Source: CAZTME01 sp964614795
GTDB lineage: Bacteria > Patescibacteriota > Microgenomatia > UBA1400 > PJMF01
Direction of reading: 5' to 3'
NCBI GenBank assembly: GCA_964614795.1
Contig: CAZTME010000008.1
Span: 1 to 21,044, forward strand
DNA: 21,044 nt
Under the pieces are notes generated by a model. The model had not been told where the DNA came from, made no database searches, and saw nothing but the letters and a program-made list of their open reading frames with translations. Made by a program: the position numbers and the translations under genes. Numbering within the stretch: the first letter of the stretch is position 1; the number at the start of each line of letters is the position of its first letter. This document shows positions 1-6,279 of the stretch, one piece after another.

Positions 1-6
1 GCACAT

Positions 7-98
7 ATAGCAAGCACAAAACGAAATGACACTTTTTTATCGGACGGTCCATCTGGTTTAGAGCAAGGAAGTCCGACATTTGGTTTTGAGAGAGCTAT
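7..98 (+). repeat. Dispersed asymmetric hairpin repeat, family A, copy 1
   Basis: An imperfect inverted repeat whose 22-nt arms (7-28 and 77-98) read ATAGC, five unpaired bases, CAAAAC, one mismatched base, AAATG, against the complement of the right arm. The G-G mismatch and the 5x5 internal loop are symmetric. A second stem, TCGGAC (40-45) with GTCCGA (71-76), lies inside but is separated from the outer stem on the left side only, by an 11-nt T-rich bulge (about 29-39). The bulge gives the element a direction. The 46-70 loop is not shared with the other copies, at 3917-4015 and 10828-10923. Function unknown; a MITE/REP-like element or a structured RNA are both possible. Confidence 0.7.
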
Positions 99-215
99 AC
101 ATTTCGGAAAACTGTTGTTAATAAATTGCAGAGCATAATCTCGCGGGAAGTTTAATTTTTTATGTGTCAGTCGAGAATTAATCACTCCTACAACATGATT
201 GCTTGATAAAACAAA

Positions 216-239
216 ACAACCCGCCGTGAGGCGGGTTGT
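216..239 (-). terminator. Rho-independent terminator of the small pilin gene
   Basis: A perfect 10-bp GC-rich stem (216-225 with 230-239) encloses a 4-nt loop. Read on the minus strand it is followed by a T-rich tail (TTTGTTTTAT), placing it about 25 bases past the stop of the 264-581 gene. On the plus strand a run of T follows at 246-253, so it could also stop transcription entering from the left. It is the clearest intrinsic terminator in the window. Confidence 0.88.
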
Positions 240-263
240 GGGTAATTTTTTTTATGTTGAAGT

Positions 264-581
264 TTATTGGAAAATAGAGAGACCCAAAATTTGCTGAACA
301 AACATCATAATTGCCCAAGATGACACCAATATTATTAAACCAATAATAGCAGCGGTAATTTTATTTCTGGCACTTTCGGTTTTACCTTTATCTCCACCAG
401 AGGTCATCCAGTCAATGCCGCCCCAGATTAAGTAGAAAAGAACAATAATTACACCAACAATGAGGGCGATATTCATAACCTGTTGAATCATCGTTGGAAA
501 ATTTGCATAAAAACCTTGTTGTGGGCCTACGGGAATTTTTTGATTTTGTGCCTGAGCATAAACTTGAGGTATTAGATTCAT
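264..581 (-). CDS. Small VirB2/TrbC-like pilin, candidate major pilin
   Basis: 105 aa. After a very short leader ending in VYAQ (residues 7-10) there is a hydrophilic stretch, then TM1 (about 32-55), a basic loop with GGDKGKTESARNKI (62-75), and TM2 (about 78-98). This is the two-helix fold of VirB2/TrbC type IV secretion pilins, as in the CPR T4SS-pilin families. The ATG at 581 is chosen because AGGAG lies 5 bases upstream, the only strong Shine-Dalgarno I see in the window. It has its own consensus promoter and an intrinsic terminator, unlike its nine paralogues upstream. The inference is that it is the most highly expressed subunit, forming the filament or pore. The leader is too short for a normal signal peptide, so processing at AQ is uncertain. 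Family assignment rests on topology and motif only. Confidence 0.85.
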   Translation of the reverse strand: MNLIPQVYAQAQNQKIPVGPQQGFYANFPTMIQQVMNIALIVGVIIVLFYLIWGGIDWMTSGGDKGKTESARNKITAAIIGLIILVSSWAIMMFVQQILGLSIFQ

Positions 582-586
582 AATTT

Positions 587-591
587 CTCCT
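587..591 (-). promoter_or_regulatory. Shine-Dalgarno AGGAG before the small pilin
   Basis: AGGAG on the minus strand, 5 bases upstream of the ATG at 581. Most other starts in the window have no recognisable Shine-Dalgarno, so this one stands out and fixes the start. Confidence 0.75.
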
Positions 592-608
592 TCATATACT
601 ATAGGTTT

Positions 609-638
609 ATTATACTACGGATTTCAATCATTAGTCAA
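609..638 (-). promoter_or_regulatory. Sigma70-type promoter for the small pilin
   Basis: On the minus strand TTGACT (638-633) and a perfect TATAAT (614-609) are separated by 18 bases. Predicted transcription starts near 602, giving a short leader of about 20 bases that contains the AGGAG site. It is the best promoter match in the window and lets the last pilin gene be transcribed separately from the genes upstream. Confidence 0.72.
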
Positions 639-669
639 GGCTTTAAATATTTTTTGATACAAAAATCAA

Positions 670-1209
670 TTATTGCCTGCAACAAACTCCAATTCCAGGA
701 CATTTTCCAGCAACCACCGCGCCACTACAATCGGCGGGTGAAGGAGCGCAGTATCTGCCACTAACAGATGTGCAAGCCACATCACCTGGAGCAGTTGGTG
801 GCGGAGTTGATGCTTGACCCGCTTTACACCCATCACCATTCAGATCAATTATACAAATTCCCAACAAGTTTTGCACAAATAACATAATCGCTCCGGTGGA
901 GATGAGTAAAATCAAACCAATAATTGCCTGAGTGATTTTTTCTCTGGCTTTGTCCAATTTGCCCTTATCACCTCCAGCGGTGATCCAATCAATGGCGCCC
1001 CATATTAGGAAAAACAAAACCGCAATCGCGCCAATGGTGAGAAAAATACCCATTACATTGCCAATCAGTTTGCCAAACAAGGCAAAACCACCTGTTTTCC
1101 AACCAGCCTCTGCACCTGGTATTTTTTGCGTGACTGCTTCTTGTCCAATACCAATATTAACCTGAGCCAGATAATTTGGTAGAGATGAAAAAAAAGAGTT
1201 GATGTTCAT
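670..1209 (-). CDS. VirB2-like pilin with C-terminal Cys-rich tail
   Basis: 179 aa from the ATG at 1209. A TTG at 1218 would add three residues and overlap the upstream stop by 4 bases. The N-terminus ends a short leader with YLAQ (13-16). TM1 is about 48-70, the loop has AGGDKGKLDKAREKI (78-92), and TM2 is about 93-120. A Thr/Pro spacer (135-141) leads into a 35-residue tail with cysteines at about 146, 154, 161, 170, 176 and 177, ending in a CC pair like the modules in the 4148-5752 protein. The core is nearly the same as the small pilin plus an added disulfide-rich tip, suggesting a minor pilin. The partner or target of the tail is unknown. Confidence 0.82.
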   Translation of the reverse strand: MNINSFFSSLPNYLAQVNIGIGQEAVTQKIPGAEAGWKTGGFALFGKLIGNVMGIFLTIGAIAVLFFLIWGAIDWITAGGDKGKLDKAREKITQAIIGLILLISTGAIMLFVQNLLGICIIDLNGDGCKAGQASTPPPTAPGDVACTSVSGRYCAPSPADCSGAVVAGKCPGIGVCCRQ

Positions 1210-1214
1210 AAATT

Positions 1215-1685
1215 TCAACCTGAAGGAGCGGTAATACTGGCAGGATTTGGTAGATTAAAATCTAACAAACTAAAGTTGTTGCCAAAAAGAAGAGCGCCAA
1301 TAAAGTTAATAATGGTAAACGAAAAGACCAGAATTGCTAAACCAATAAATGATTGAATAATTCTTTCTCTGGCTTTTTGAATTTTGCCGCTATCACCACC
1401 GGCTGTGATCCATTCGATAGCTGCTTGAATGAAAAAAACTAAAACAATAAGCCCGCCAACCACAATAGCTACATTCCAAAAATAAACGAAAGCTTTGGCA
1501 AAAGTGCCACCGGTTTGTGCCTCGTTTGGATTTGTGCCCCAAGGACCAACGGCAGGGTTTCTGATTTGAGCTTGAGAAATGGCAAAATAAGCAGTGTTCA
1601 TCCAGGAAATAACTGCAACAAATACGGCTGAAATCACTTTGATTATCTTCACTGTTGGTCTGGTGAAAAAATTATTTGAGTTCAT
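1215..1685 (-). CDS. VirB2-like pilin family membrane protein
   Basis: 156 aa. Hydrophobic leader (about 12-32) with a possible cleavage site near 38-40 (SQAQ). The mature part has TM1 (about 66-88), the loop AGGDSGKIQKARERI (95-109) and TM2 (about 110-135), then a short Asn/Pro/Ser-rich tail. This is the core architecture shared across the array. Start ATG at 1685; upstream lies a 71-base gap to the previous gene, with TATAAA only 5 bases before the start, so a local promoter is possible but weak. Role inferred as minor pilin or channel subunit; no specific substrate can be named. Confidence 0.8.
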   Translation of the reverse strand: MNSNNFFTRPTVKIIKVISAVFVAVISWMNTAYFAISQAQIRNPAVGPWGTNPNEAQTGGTFAKAFVYFWNVAIVVGGLIVLVFFIQAAIEWITAGGDSGKIQKARERIIQSFIGLAILVFSFTIINFIGALLFGNNFSLLDFNLPNPASITAPSG

Positions 1686-1756
1686 AAGTCTTTATATTTG
1701 AGTTTAGTTAATTATGGTTTTCTTGCAATCGATATAAGTTTTTGGTCTTTTTATCA

Positions 1757-2260
1757 TTAATTTTGAACAGGTAGTAAGCCTTCTAATACCTTTGCCGGTT
1801 GAAGTAATTCAATTCCAAGTACCCCTCCCACCAAACCAATAATCGCGTAGGAAAGAACAATGACAGTAAGGCCAAGCGCGCCTTGGATCATGCGATCTCT
1901 GGCTTTTTGCACTTTGCCACTATCACCACCGGCGCCAATCCAATCCATGGCCGCAAGAATCATAGTGACTATGAAGTATAAACCTGCCATGACGGTCACA
2001 ATAGCCAGCACGTTGGAAATAATTTTTTCCATACTACCCAGTGCCTCTGTGGGGCTGGATAAATCACCCACCCAAGTGTTGTTGCTACCACCTGGATTGG
2101 GTGGTTTAAGCCCACCGCCAAATTGCAACAAGGGAATGCCCAAAAAACTAAACATAAGTGTAGTATAGGCTGATTTAGCCGTTTTGACTAGCCGTTGAGC
2201 TTGAATTTTAAGCAAAAACTTTTCAGAATTAAAATTGAAGTTTTTCAGCTTTATCATCAT
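1757..2260 (-). CDS. VirB2-like pilin family membrane protein
   Basis: 167 aa. A basic N-terminal stretch of about 30 residues precedes a hydrophobic segment (about 32-47), then a Gly/Pro/Asn-rich exposed region (48-62). TM1 is about 82-104, the loop reads AGGDSGKVQKARDRM (110-124) and TM2 is about 126-149. The loop is almost identical to that of the 1215-1685 protein, and the DNA encoding it is also very similar, so the two are close paralogues. Two adjacent ATG codons (2260 and 2257) could serve as start. It begins 8 bases after the stop of the 2269-2859 gene, so the two are probably co-transcribed. Confidence 0.8.
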   Translation of the reverse strand: MMIKLKNFNFNSEKFLLKIQAQRLVKTAKSAYTTLMFSFLGIPLLQFGGGLKPPNPGGSNNTWVGDLSSPTEALGSMEKIISNVLAIVTVMAGLYFIVTMILAAMDWIGAGGDSGKVQKARDRMIQGALGLTVIVLSYAIIGLVGGVLGIELLQPAKVLEGLLPVQN

Positions 2261-2268
2261 AAAAATTA

Positions 2269-2859
2269 TTAATCTAATACTGAAGGCAGAGTTGGCTGTA
2301 AAATAAAGTTGGCATCACCAAATAAAAATGAGCCGATTAATGAGGCGAGAAGGAATGCGGATGCTAACACAATCATGCCAATAACCGGGTAAAATAATGC
2401 CTCTTTTAATTTATCGACGGATTTTGTTTCTGAAGGGTTGGCAATGTATTGATAGCCAACATAAATTAGGTTGAACATAAACCAAATAACACAAATGGAG
2501 AAAAAGAGGATGATGAGGGTGTTGGCAAAGGCAAGAATGCCGATGGAGTTGGGTCCTGCATCTGCGTTAAGTTGGACCACTGCTCTAGGCTGGATAACTC
2601 TTCCGAAAATTGCCTTTCCTTCACCACCGCCACAAGGCATGGCTGGAGATCTGACGATTCTATAACCACCTAAAAGAGGGTCATATTCTGCGGAACAAGT
2701 CATTCCACCAACACATTGGCCAATTTGTGTGCATCCACCCGAGCAGGTATAGCCAGACTGGCAACTTTGTGCCAAAACCGCAGATTGCTGGTTAAAGAAA
2801 AAAAACACTCCTAAGGAAAATATGGTGCCGGCAAGTAGTGTCTGAATGATTTTGCGCAT
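2269..2859 (-). CDS. Two-helix pilin-like protein with Cys-rich N-terminus
   Basis: 196 aa. A clear signal peptide (1-30) ends in VLAQ. The exported N-terminal part has cysteines at about 33, 39, 43, 49, 55 and 76, a probable disulfide-bonded knob. TM1 is about 112-137 and TM2 about 156-181. The loop between them (NPSETKSVDKLKEA) lacks the GGD motif but keeps the spacing and basic character. The C-terminal LFGD...PTL tail is also found at the end of the 2862-3348 protein, so these neighbours are related. The cysteine before residue 34 is not in a good lipobox, so I do not call it a lipoprotein. It starts 2 bases after the stop of the preceding gene. Confidence 0.78.
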   Translation of the reverse strand: MRKIIQTLLAGTIFSLGVFFFFNQQSAVLAQSCQSGYTCSGGCTQIGQCVGGMTCSAEYDPLLGGYRIVRSPAMPCGGGEGKAIFGRVIQPRAVVQLNADAGPNSIGILAFANTLIILFFSICVIWFMFNLIYVGYQYIANPSETKSVDKLKEALFYPVIGMIVLASAFLLASLIGSFLFGDANFILQPTLPSVLD

Positions 2860-2861
2860 TG

Positions 2862-3348
2862 TTACATTCTTCGTAGAGTTGGATTAAAGAAATACGTGGG
2901 ATCGCCAAAGAGCATGGTGGCAACTAGGGCAGTGATAGAGTAGGCCATAATAATCAAGATAAATCCAATTAAGGAGTTGGTGATGCGTTGGCGAACTTTT
3001 TGGTGAGAGCCCGGGTCGCCATTGNNNNNNNNNNNNNNNNNNNNNNNNNNNNNNNNNNNCCCCAAAGTATTCAAAAGCCGCAAACACCACATTAAATAAA
3101 ATCCAAATTCCGGCAATAACGGTGAAGATGGTTAGTCCCCAAGTAATAAAAGCGAAAATAGGGATGGGTTGGCCTTTAAATTTCTCTTGTCCGGCAATTG
3201 CTTCGTTTGATTGAGGCGGTTCAATTGCGCCAATCGCTTCGTTCACTGGCGTTCTATAGGGTTCAGCGAAAACGCTTGGTGTAAGAAAGACACTTAGTAG
3301 AGAAAAGACAATGACGGCTAGTGTGGTGAAAAATAATTTTTTATTCAT
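2862..3348 (-). CDS. VirB2-like pilin family protein, interrupted by scaffold gap
   Basis: About 162 aa if intact. The signal peptide (about 1-28) ends in VFAE. A hydrophilic stretch leads to TM1, whose end (FAAFEYFG) abuts the N run; after the gap comes NGDPGSHQKVRQRI, then TM2 and the LFGD...PTL tail shared with its downstream neighbour. The two halves are in different frames only because the gap is written as 35 bases. Total length 487 is one base too long, so the true gap should be 34, 37 or another number equal to 1 modulo 3. I treat it as one real gene, not a pseudogene. It lies 3 bases from the gene upstream and 2 from the one downstream. Confidence 0.8.
3025..3059. other. Assembly gap (35 N)
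   Basis: A run of 35 N inside the 2862-3348 gene, exactly where the paralogues share the conserved GGD-loop codons. The gap is probably a scaffolding join caused by sequence similarity between pilin paralogues; its written length is not compatible with an open frame. Confidence 0.98.
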
Positions 3349-3351
3349 ACT

Positions 3352-3759
3352 TTACCTGGCGGGCATGCCAATGGCCAAATTTAAGCCGGTCACCCAACCA
3401 ACTAATTGTACAAGCCAGTAGGCAATAATCATAATTACCAAACCGGTAATGGCGTTAGTCATCATTGTTTTTGCTTCGTCAAAGCCTTTCTTCTTACCGG
3501 AAATCATTTTAAAACCGGCATATAAAATCCAGACAAAAATGAGTAGTCCCGCACCAACAAACATGAGGTTGACAAAGAGATTTACCAACATGGCCGGAGT
3601 GGTGTAGGTAGTTAGAGCTTGACTGCCATCGGACAAAGGAAAGCAGTTGAGAAGATTGGTTGGAGTGTCTGCATTTCCAGCTATGCAATCGGTGTTGCCA
3701 GGAGGTGGCGATTGAGTTGGATTTGATTGAGCAAAAGCTTTAGGAATAAACCATGACAT
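3352..3759 (-). CDS. VirB2-like pilin family protein, first gene of a six-gene unit
   Basis: 135 aa. An 11-residue leader ending in AFAQ is followed by a Pro/Asn-rich exposed region with two cysteines (25 and 39). TM1 is about 57-80; the loop has SGKKKGFDEAKTMM (87-100) in place of the GGD motif; TM2 is about 101-124. It heads a tight unit with the five genes to its left (2-3 base spacings, then 8 and 71 bases and a near-overlap). TATAAT lies only 8 bases before the ATG at 3759, so its mRNA is probably leaderless. The leader lacks a hydrophobic core, as in the small pilin at 264-581. Confidence 0.78.
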   Translation of the reverse strand: MSWFIPKAFAQSNPTQSPPPGNTDCIAGNADTPTNLLNCFPLSDGSQALTTYTTPAMLVNLFVNLMFVGAGLLIFVWILYAGFKMISGKKKGFDEAKTMMTNAITGLVIMIIAYWLVQLVGWVTGLNLAIGMPAR

Positions 3760-3767
3760 GAAGTTAA

Positions 3768-3773
3768 ATTATA
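3768..3773 (-). promoter_or_regulatory. Minus-strand -10 box, leaderless start of the 3759 pilin unit
   Basis: TATAAT on the minus strand with 8 bases to the ATG at 3759, so transcription would begin at or within a base or two of the start codon. The -35 match is poor (TTAGCA at 3797-3792, 18-base spacing). The same TATAAT-8-ATG arrangement occurs at the 16552 gene, which strengthens it. Confidence 0.5.
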
Positions 3774-3916
3774 CAGGACTTCAGCAAAAAGTGCTAATAT
3801 TTGAAAAATTTGGAGGGCATTTGAGACCTTTTGTACTTCGGTAAACTTTGTGCAGACTGCTAATGTTATCGGCAATCGGCTTTGTGAAAACTTAAATAAT
3901 CAAATTTTTTTCAAAT

Positions 3917-4015
3917 ATAGCAAGTTCAAAACCAAATAGCAGATTTGATATAGGCAACTCTTGCCCGCTAACTTGAGTAAGACAAGAACCTGCCATTTCG
4001 TTTTGAGAGAGCTAT
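3917..4015 (+). repeat. Dispersed asymmetric hairpin repeat, family A, copy 2
   Basis: Same layout as the copy at 7-98: ATAGC, five unpaired bases, CAAAAC, one mismatch, AAAT on the left; the complement on the right (3995-4015). Here the central mismatch is C-C where copy 1 has G-G, so the unpaired position is kept while the base changes. The inner stem is GGCA (3953-3956) with TGCC (3991-3994), with different sequence from copy 1 but the same position. A local hairpin, GGCAA with TTGCC, is also possible within the loop. Confidence 0.68.
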
Positions 4016-4071
4016 AAAATTAATCAATTTTTGTATTGAGATTCGGACACAAATGTATAAATGTAGATTGT

Positions 4072-4130
4072 TAGACTTGTGGTGCAAAATAAGAACAAAG
4101 AAGCTGTGATATTATTGCGGGACAAGTCTA
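4072..4130 (-). repeat. Hairpin repeat, family B, copy 1 (possible terminator)
   Basis: A 9-bp perfect stem, TAGACTTGT (4072-4080) with ACAAGTCTA (4122-4130), then a small internal loop, then GCAAAATAA (4084-4092) with TTATTGC (4112-4118). The right half, ending in GACAAGTCTATTG, recurs almost unchanged at 19693-19714 and partly at 9351-9364. It sits just past the 3' end of the 4148-5752 gene, so it may stabilise or end that transcript, but no T-tract follows. Confidence 0.55.
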
Positions 4131-4147
4131 TTGTAATTGTAGATTTT

Positions 4148-5752
4148 TTACAATATCGCCAAGCCAAAAATGTACTCCACAATTTGGATGATCCAAAAGC
4201 TGGCAAACAATAAGCCAAATCCCAATAAAGCCATCGTAATTCTTTGCCTACCGGCTTCTATGGCTTTTTGACCGGAAGCATTTCTGACAATTTCAAAACC
4301 TCCCCACACCAACATGAAAAATAAGATTAGGCCGGAAATGGGAAATAGGAATAAAAGAACTCTGTTAATGATGCCAGCCGGACTATTAAATACACTAGCG
4401 TAAGGACTATTCATGATGATAAAAGGATTTAATTTTCGAAAAGTTTCTGAGTTTGGACCGGCAAAAATGTCAAACCCTTCTCCTGTTTGAGTGTTGTCGC
4501 CACTCGTATCTCCTCCTGTGTCTCCACCGCCTCCTCCGCCACCACCTCCTGGCGGATTGGGTGAAGGTTGCGGATTAATGCTTGGTGGGGGATACAGTTC
4601 GTTGACTTTTTGACATTGAGCAGGGGTAAAACAACATCTGCTTCCCAAAGTTGTGGTTTGAGAACAGGCCTGAACTCCAGAACTACTAACTGGAACATTT
4701 CTCCCACCGCCAATAGTGCATGTAGTTTGAGTTGCGCCAGAACTTCCCGATACAGAAGTAATTACACCACAATTTATTGATAATTCATCTGGCGGTTCTG
4801 CACCGGTCTGTTCTTTGCATTGTGCGCGAGTAAGGCAGCATAATGAGTTTTCATTTGTTGTAATGCAGGCCGTGGATTTAGATTCATTAATTGAGATTGA
4901 TTCTTGTCCAATCTTGCAAAAAAGGTTTCTATTTCCCGCTTGATATTCAATTTTTCCACAAAATTCTGGTTTTGGAGTGGGTTGTTCTCTGACACATTGT
5001 CCATTATTAACATAGCCACAACAATATTCCAATTTCGCATTTGAAATGTCATATTTGTAAGGTTTGAGACTACCCAAAGTGTCACATCTGCACTTTACCT
5101 GGGGATTAAAGGTGGTTTGAGAGCAATAAATTTCTCTTTGTGATGGGGATTTATCGGAGCATTTATCTGGTTGCAAATCGTCATACCATCCACAACATTT
5201 AATTCTTAAATCTCCAGAAATAATTTCTTCGTTTCCGCAACTTAATTCGCAGTAATTAATACTTGAATTGAAAACACTACCACACTTAACTTCAGTTTTA
5301 CTTTCTATGGGCTCCTTTGGAGGCACGTTACATTGTCCTGCAATTTGCTTGCAAGAGGGAGTTAATCCGGAGGCATCGCAGTAAGCAAAGGGATCGTCGC
5401 ACAACTCGCAACCGCTTTTCCCCTTTACACAGTCCGGATTGACTACTGGTGGAATTTCTACTTCCGGGGGAAAAGCATCTCTTGGCAGACATGCAAAATC
5501 TGGTTTGCAACATTGGTAGTTTTTTGGATGTTCACAAACACCATAGTTGCCCCAAGAATATGATTTACCACCAATAGTGCAAGTCGATCTTGTAAAATCT
5601 ATGGCATCCTTATTTTCTATTCCACAATTTGATACATAATCATTGGATTGTGCTAATAGAATTGTTTGAGATGATAGTTGGCTTTCATCGGTAAATATAA
5701 TCAAGTTGAAAGCAAGTATGAGGGATAAAAGTGACCAGAGTTTTAACTTCAT
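4148..5752 (-). CDS. Large Cys-rich surface protein with C-terminal pilin-like membrane anchor
   Basis: 534 aa. Signal peptide (1 to about 34) ending in LLAQ. The exported part (about 40-390) carries more than 40 cysteines in repeated modules of about 50 residues. The clearest three begin CG, contain a C-x-IG motif and end with a CC pair and a final Cys. A Pro-rich stretch and nine glycines (about 402-410) link this to a C-terminal domain (about 426-534) with two TMs around a basic loop (RQRITMALLG). That domain is nearly identical to the one in the 5810-6277 protein. The inference is a disulfide-hardened tip or adhesin fused to a pilin-like subunit. TATAAA lies 7 bases before the ATG at 5752. 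No catalytic motif is visible. Exact module boundaries are estimates. Confidence 0.82.
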   Translation of the reverse strand: MKLKLWSLLSLILAFNLIIFTDESQLSSQTILLAQSNDYVSNCGIENKDAIDFTRSTCTIGGKSYSWGNYGVCEHPKNYQCCKPDFACLPRDAFPPEVEIPPVVNPDCVKGKSGCELCDDPFAYCDASGLTPSCKQIAGQCNVPPKEPIESKTEVKCGSVFNSSINYCELSCGNEEIISGDLRIKCCGWYDDLQPDKCSDKSPSQREIYCSQTTFNPQVKCRCDTLGSLKPYKYDISNAKLEYCCGYVNNGQCVREQPTPKPEFCGKIEYQAGNRNLFCKIGQESISINESKSTACITTNENSLCCLTRAQCKEQTGAEPPDELSINCGVITSVSGSSGATQTTCTIGGGRNVPVSSSGVQACSQTTTLGSRCCFTPAQCQKVNELYPPPSINPQPSPNPPGGGGGGGGGDTGGDTSGDNTQTGEGFDIFAGPNSETFRKLNPFIIMNSPYASVFNSPAGIINRVLLFLFPISGLILFFMLVWGGFEIVRNASGQKAIEAGRQRITMALLGFGLLFASFWIIQIVEYIFGLAIL

Positions 5753-5759
5753 TCTTCCA

Positions 5760-5765
5760 TTTATA
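5760..5765 (-). promoter_or_regulatory. Possible minus-strand -10 box before the Cys-rich gene
   Basis: TATAAA on the minus strand with 7 bases to the ATG at 5752, matching the leaderless spacing seen at 3768 and 16561. There is no clear -35 box. AT-rich context makes a chance match possible. Confidence 0.32.
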
Positions 5766-5809
5766 TTAGCAGAAAAAAATCTTTAACACAGCCAAACGTT
5801 CGAGATTTT

Positions 5810-6277
5810 TTACAATATCGCCAAGCCGAAGATGTATTCCACAATTTGGATGATCCAGAAACTGGAGAAAAAAAGAAAGAATCCCACAACCGCCATGGTG
5901 ATGCGCTGTCTGCCTTTTTCCATAGCCTTGCTGTTATGGGCGTTGATAACCACTTCAAAACCTCCCCACACCAACATAAGAAATAAAATTAGTCCGGTGA
6001 TGGGATAAAGATACAAAAGAATGCGGTTGATTACACCGGCGGGAGATTTAAAACTGTTTTCGTAGGGACTTTCCGCTATATAAAAAGGATTGAGTTTGCG
6101 AAAGGTTTCGGAGTTTGGACCGGCAAAAACGTCAAAGCCGGTTTGTGCGGGCGGTTCTTCTGTTGAAAAATCTTGTGCATAAACAAGATTTGAAGTATGA
6201 AAAAGGGAAAATAAAATTACAATTATTATTAGCAACTTTCCAACTAGTAGGCCAAAAAGAGAAATATTTTTAAGCAT
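5810..6277 (-). CDS. Pilin-like two-helix membrane protein, paralogue of the Cys-rich protein's C-terminus
   Basis: 155 aa. Signal peptide (about 10-35) ending in VYAQ, short Pro-rich spacer, then a domain starting GFDVFAGPNSETFRKLNP (47-64), TM1 (about 85-108), a loop with NAHNSKAMEKGRQRI (112-126) and TM2 (about 127-150). Residues 47-155 match the last 109 residues of the 4148-5752 protein at most positions, including the identical ending VEYIFGLAIL. The ATG at 6277 is chosen because it begins 2 bases after the stop of the 6280-7506 gene and starts a good signal peptide. The frame stays open further upstream, to 6562, but only by overlapping that gene. Probably a channel or pilus subunit of the same machine. 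Confidence 0.83.
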   Translation of the reverse strand: MLKNISLFGLLVGKLLIIIVILFSLFHTSNLVYAQDFSTEEPPAQTGFDVFAGPNSETFRKLNPFYIAESPYENSFKSPAGVINRILLYLYPITGLILFLMLVWGGFEVVINAHNSKAMEKGRQRITMAVVGFFLFFSSFWIIQIVEYIFGLAIL

Positions 6278-6279
6278 AA

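Larger units (their letters stand above)
3760..4147. other. Non-coding stretch inside the pilin array
   Basis: 388 bases without a supportable gene, between the 4148-5752 and 3352-3759 genes. It holds the -10 box at 3768-3773, family A hairpin copy 2 (3917-4015) and family B hairpin copy 1 (4072-4130). Short open frames here are either shadows or derive from the duplicated 3' end of the neighbouring gene. I see no tRNA or other known RNA. Confidence 0.7.

Noticed and set aside
2751..2770. Lipobox in the 2269-2859 protein, given a nearby lgt gene
   Set aside because: The residues before the first Cys are A-Q-S, which does not fit the L-A/S-G/A-C pattern; a signal peptidase I type site (VLAQ) is more likely.
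7..4015. Family A copies 1 and 2 as the ends of a transposon carrying the first pilin genes
   Set aside because: The copies are in direct, not inverted, orientation, no transposase lies between them, and I see no target-site duplication; a third copy lies elsewhere.
4024..5958. Two short minus-strand frames (4024-4218 and 5761-5958) that resemble each other
   Set aside because: Their similarity is explained by the duplicated DNA of the pilin-like domain read in another frame; they lack an independent signal.
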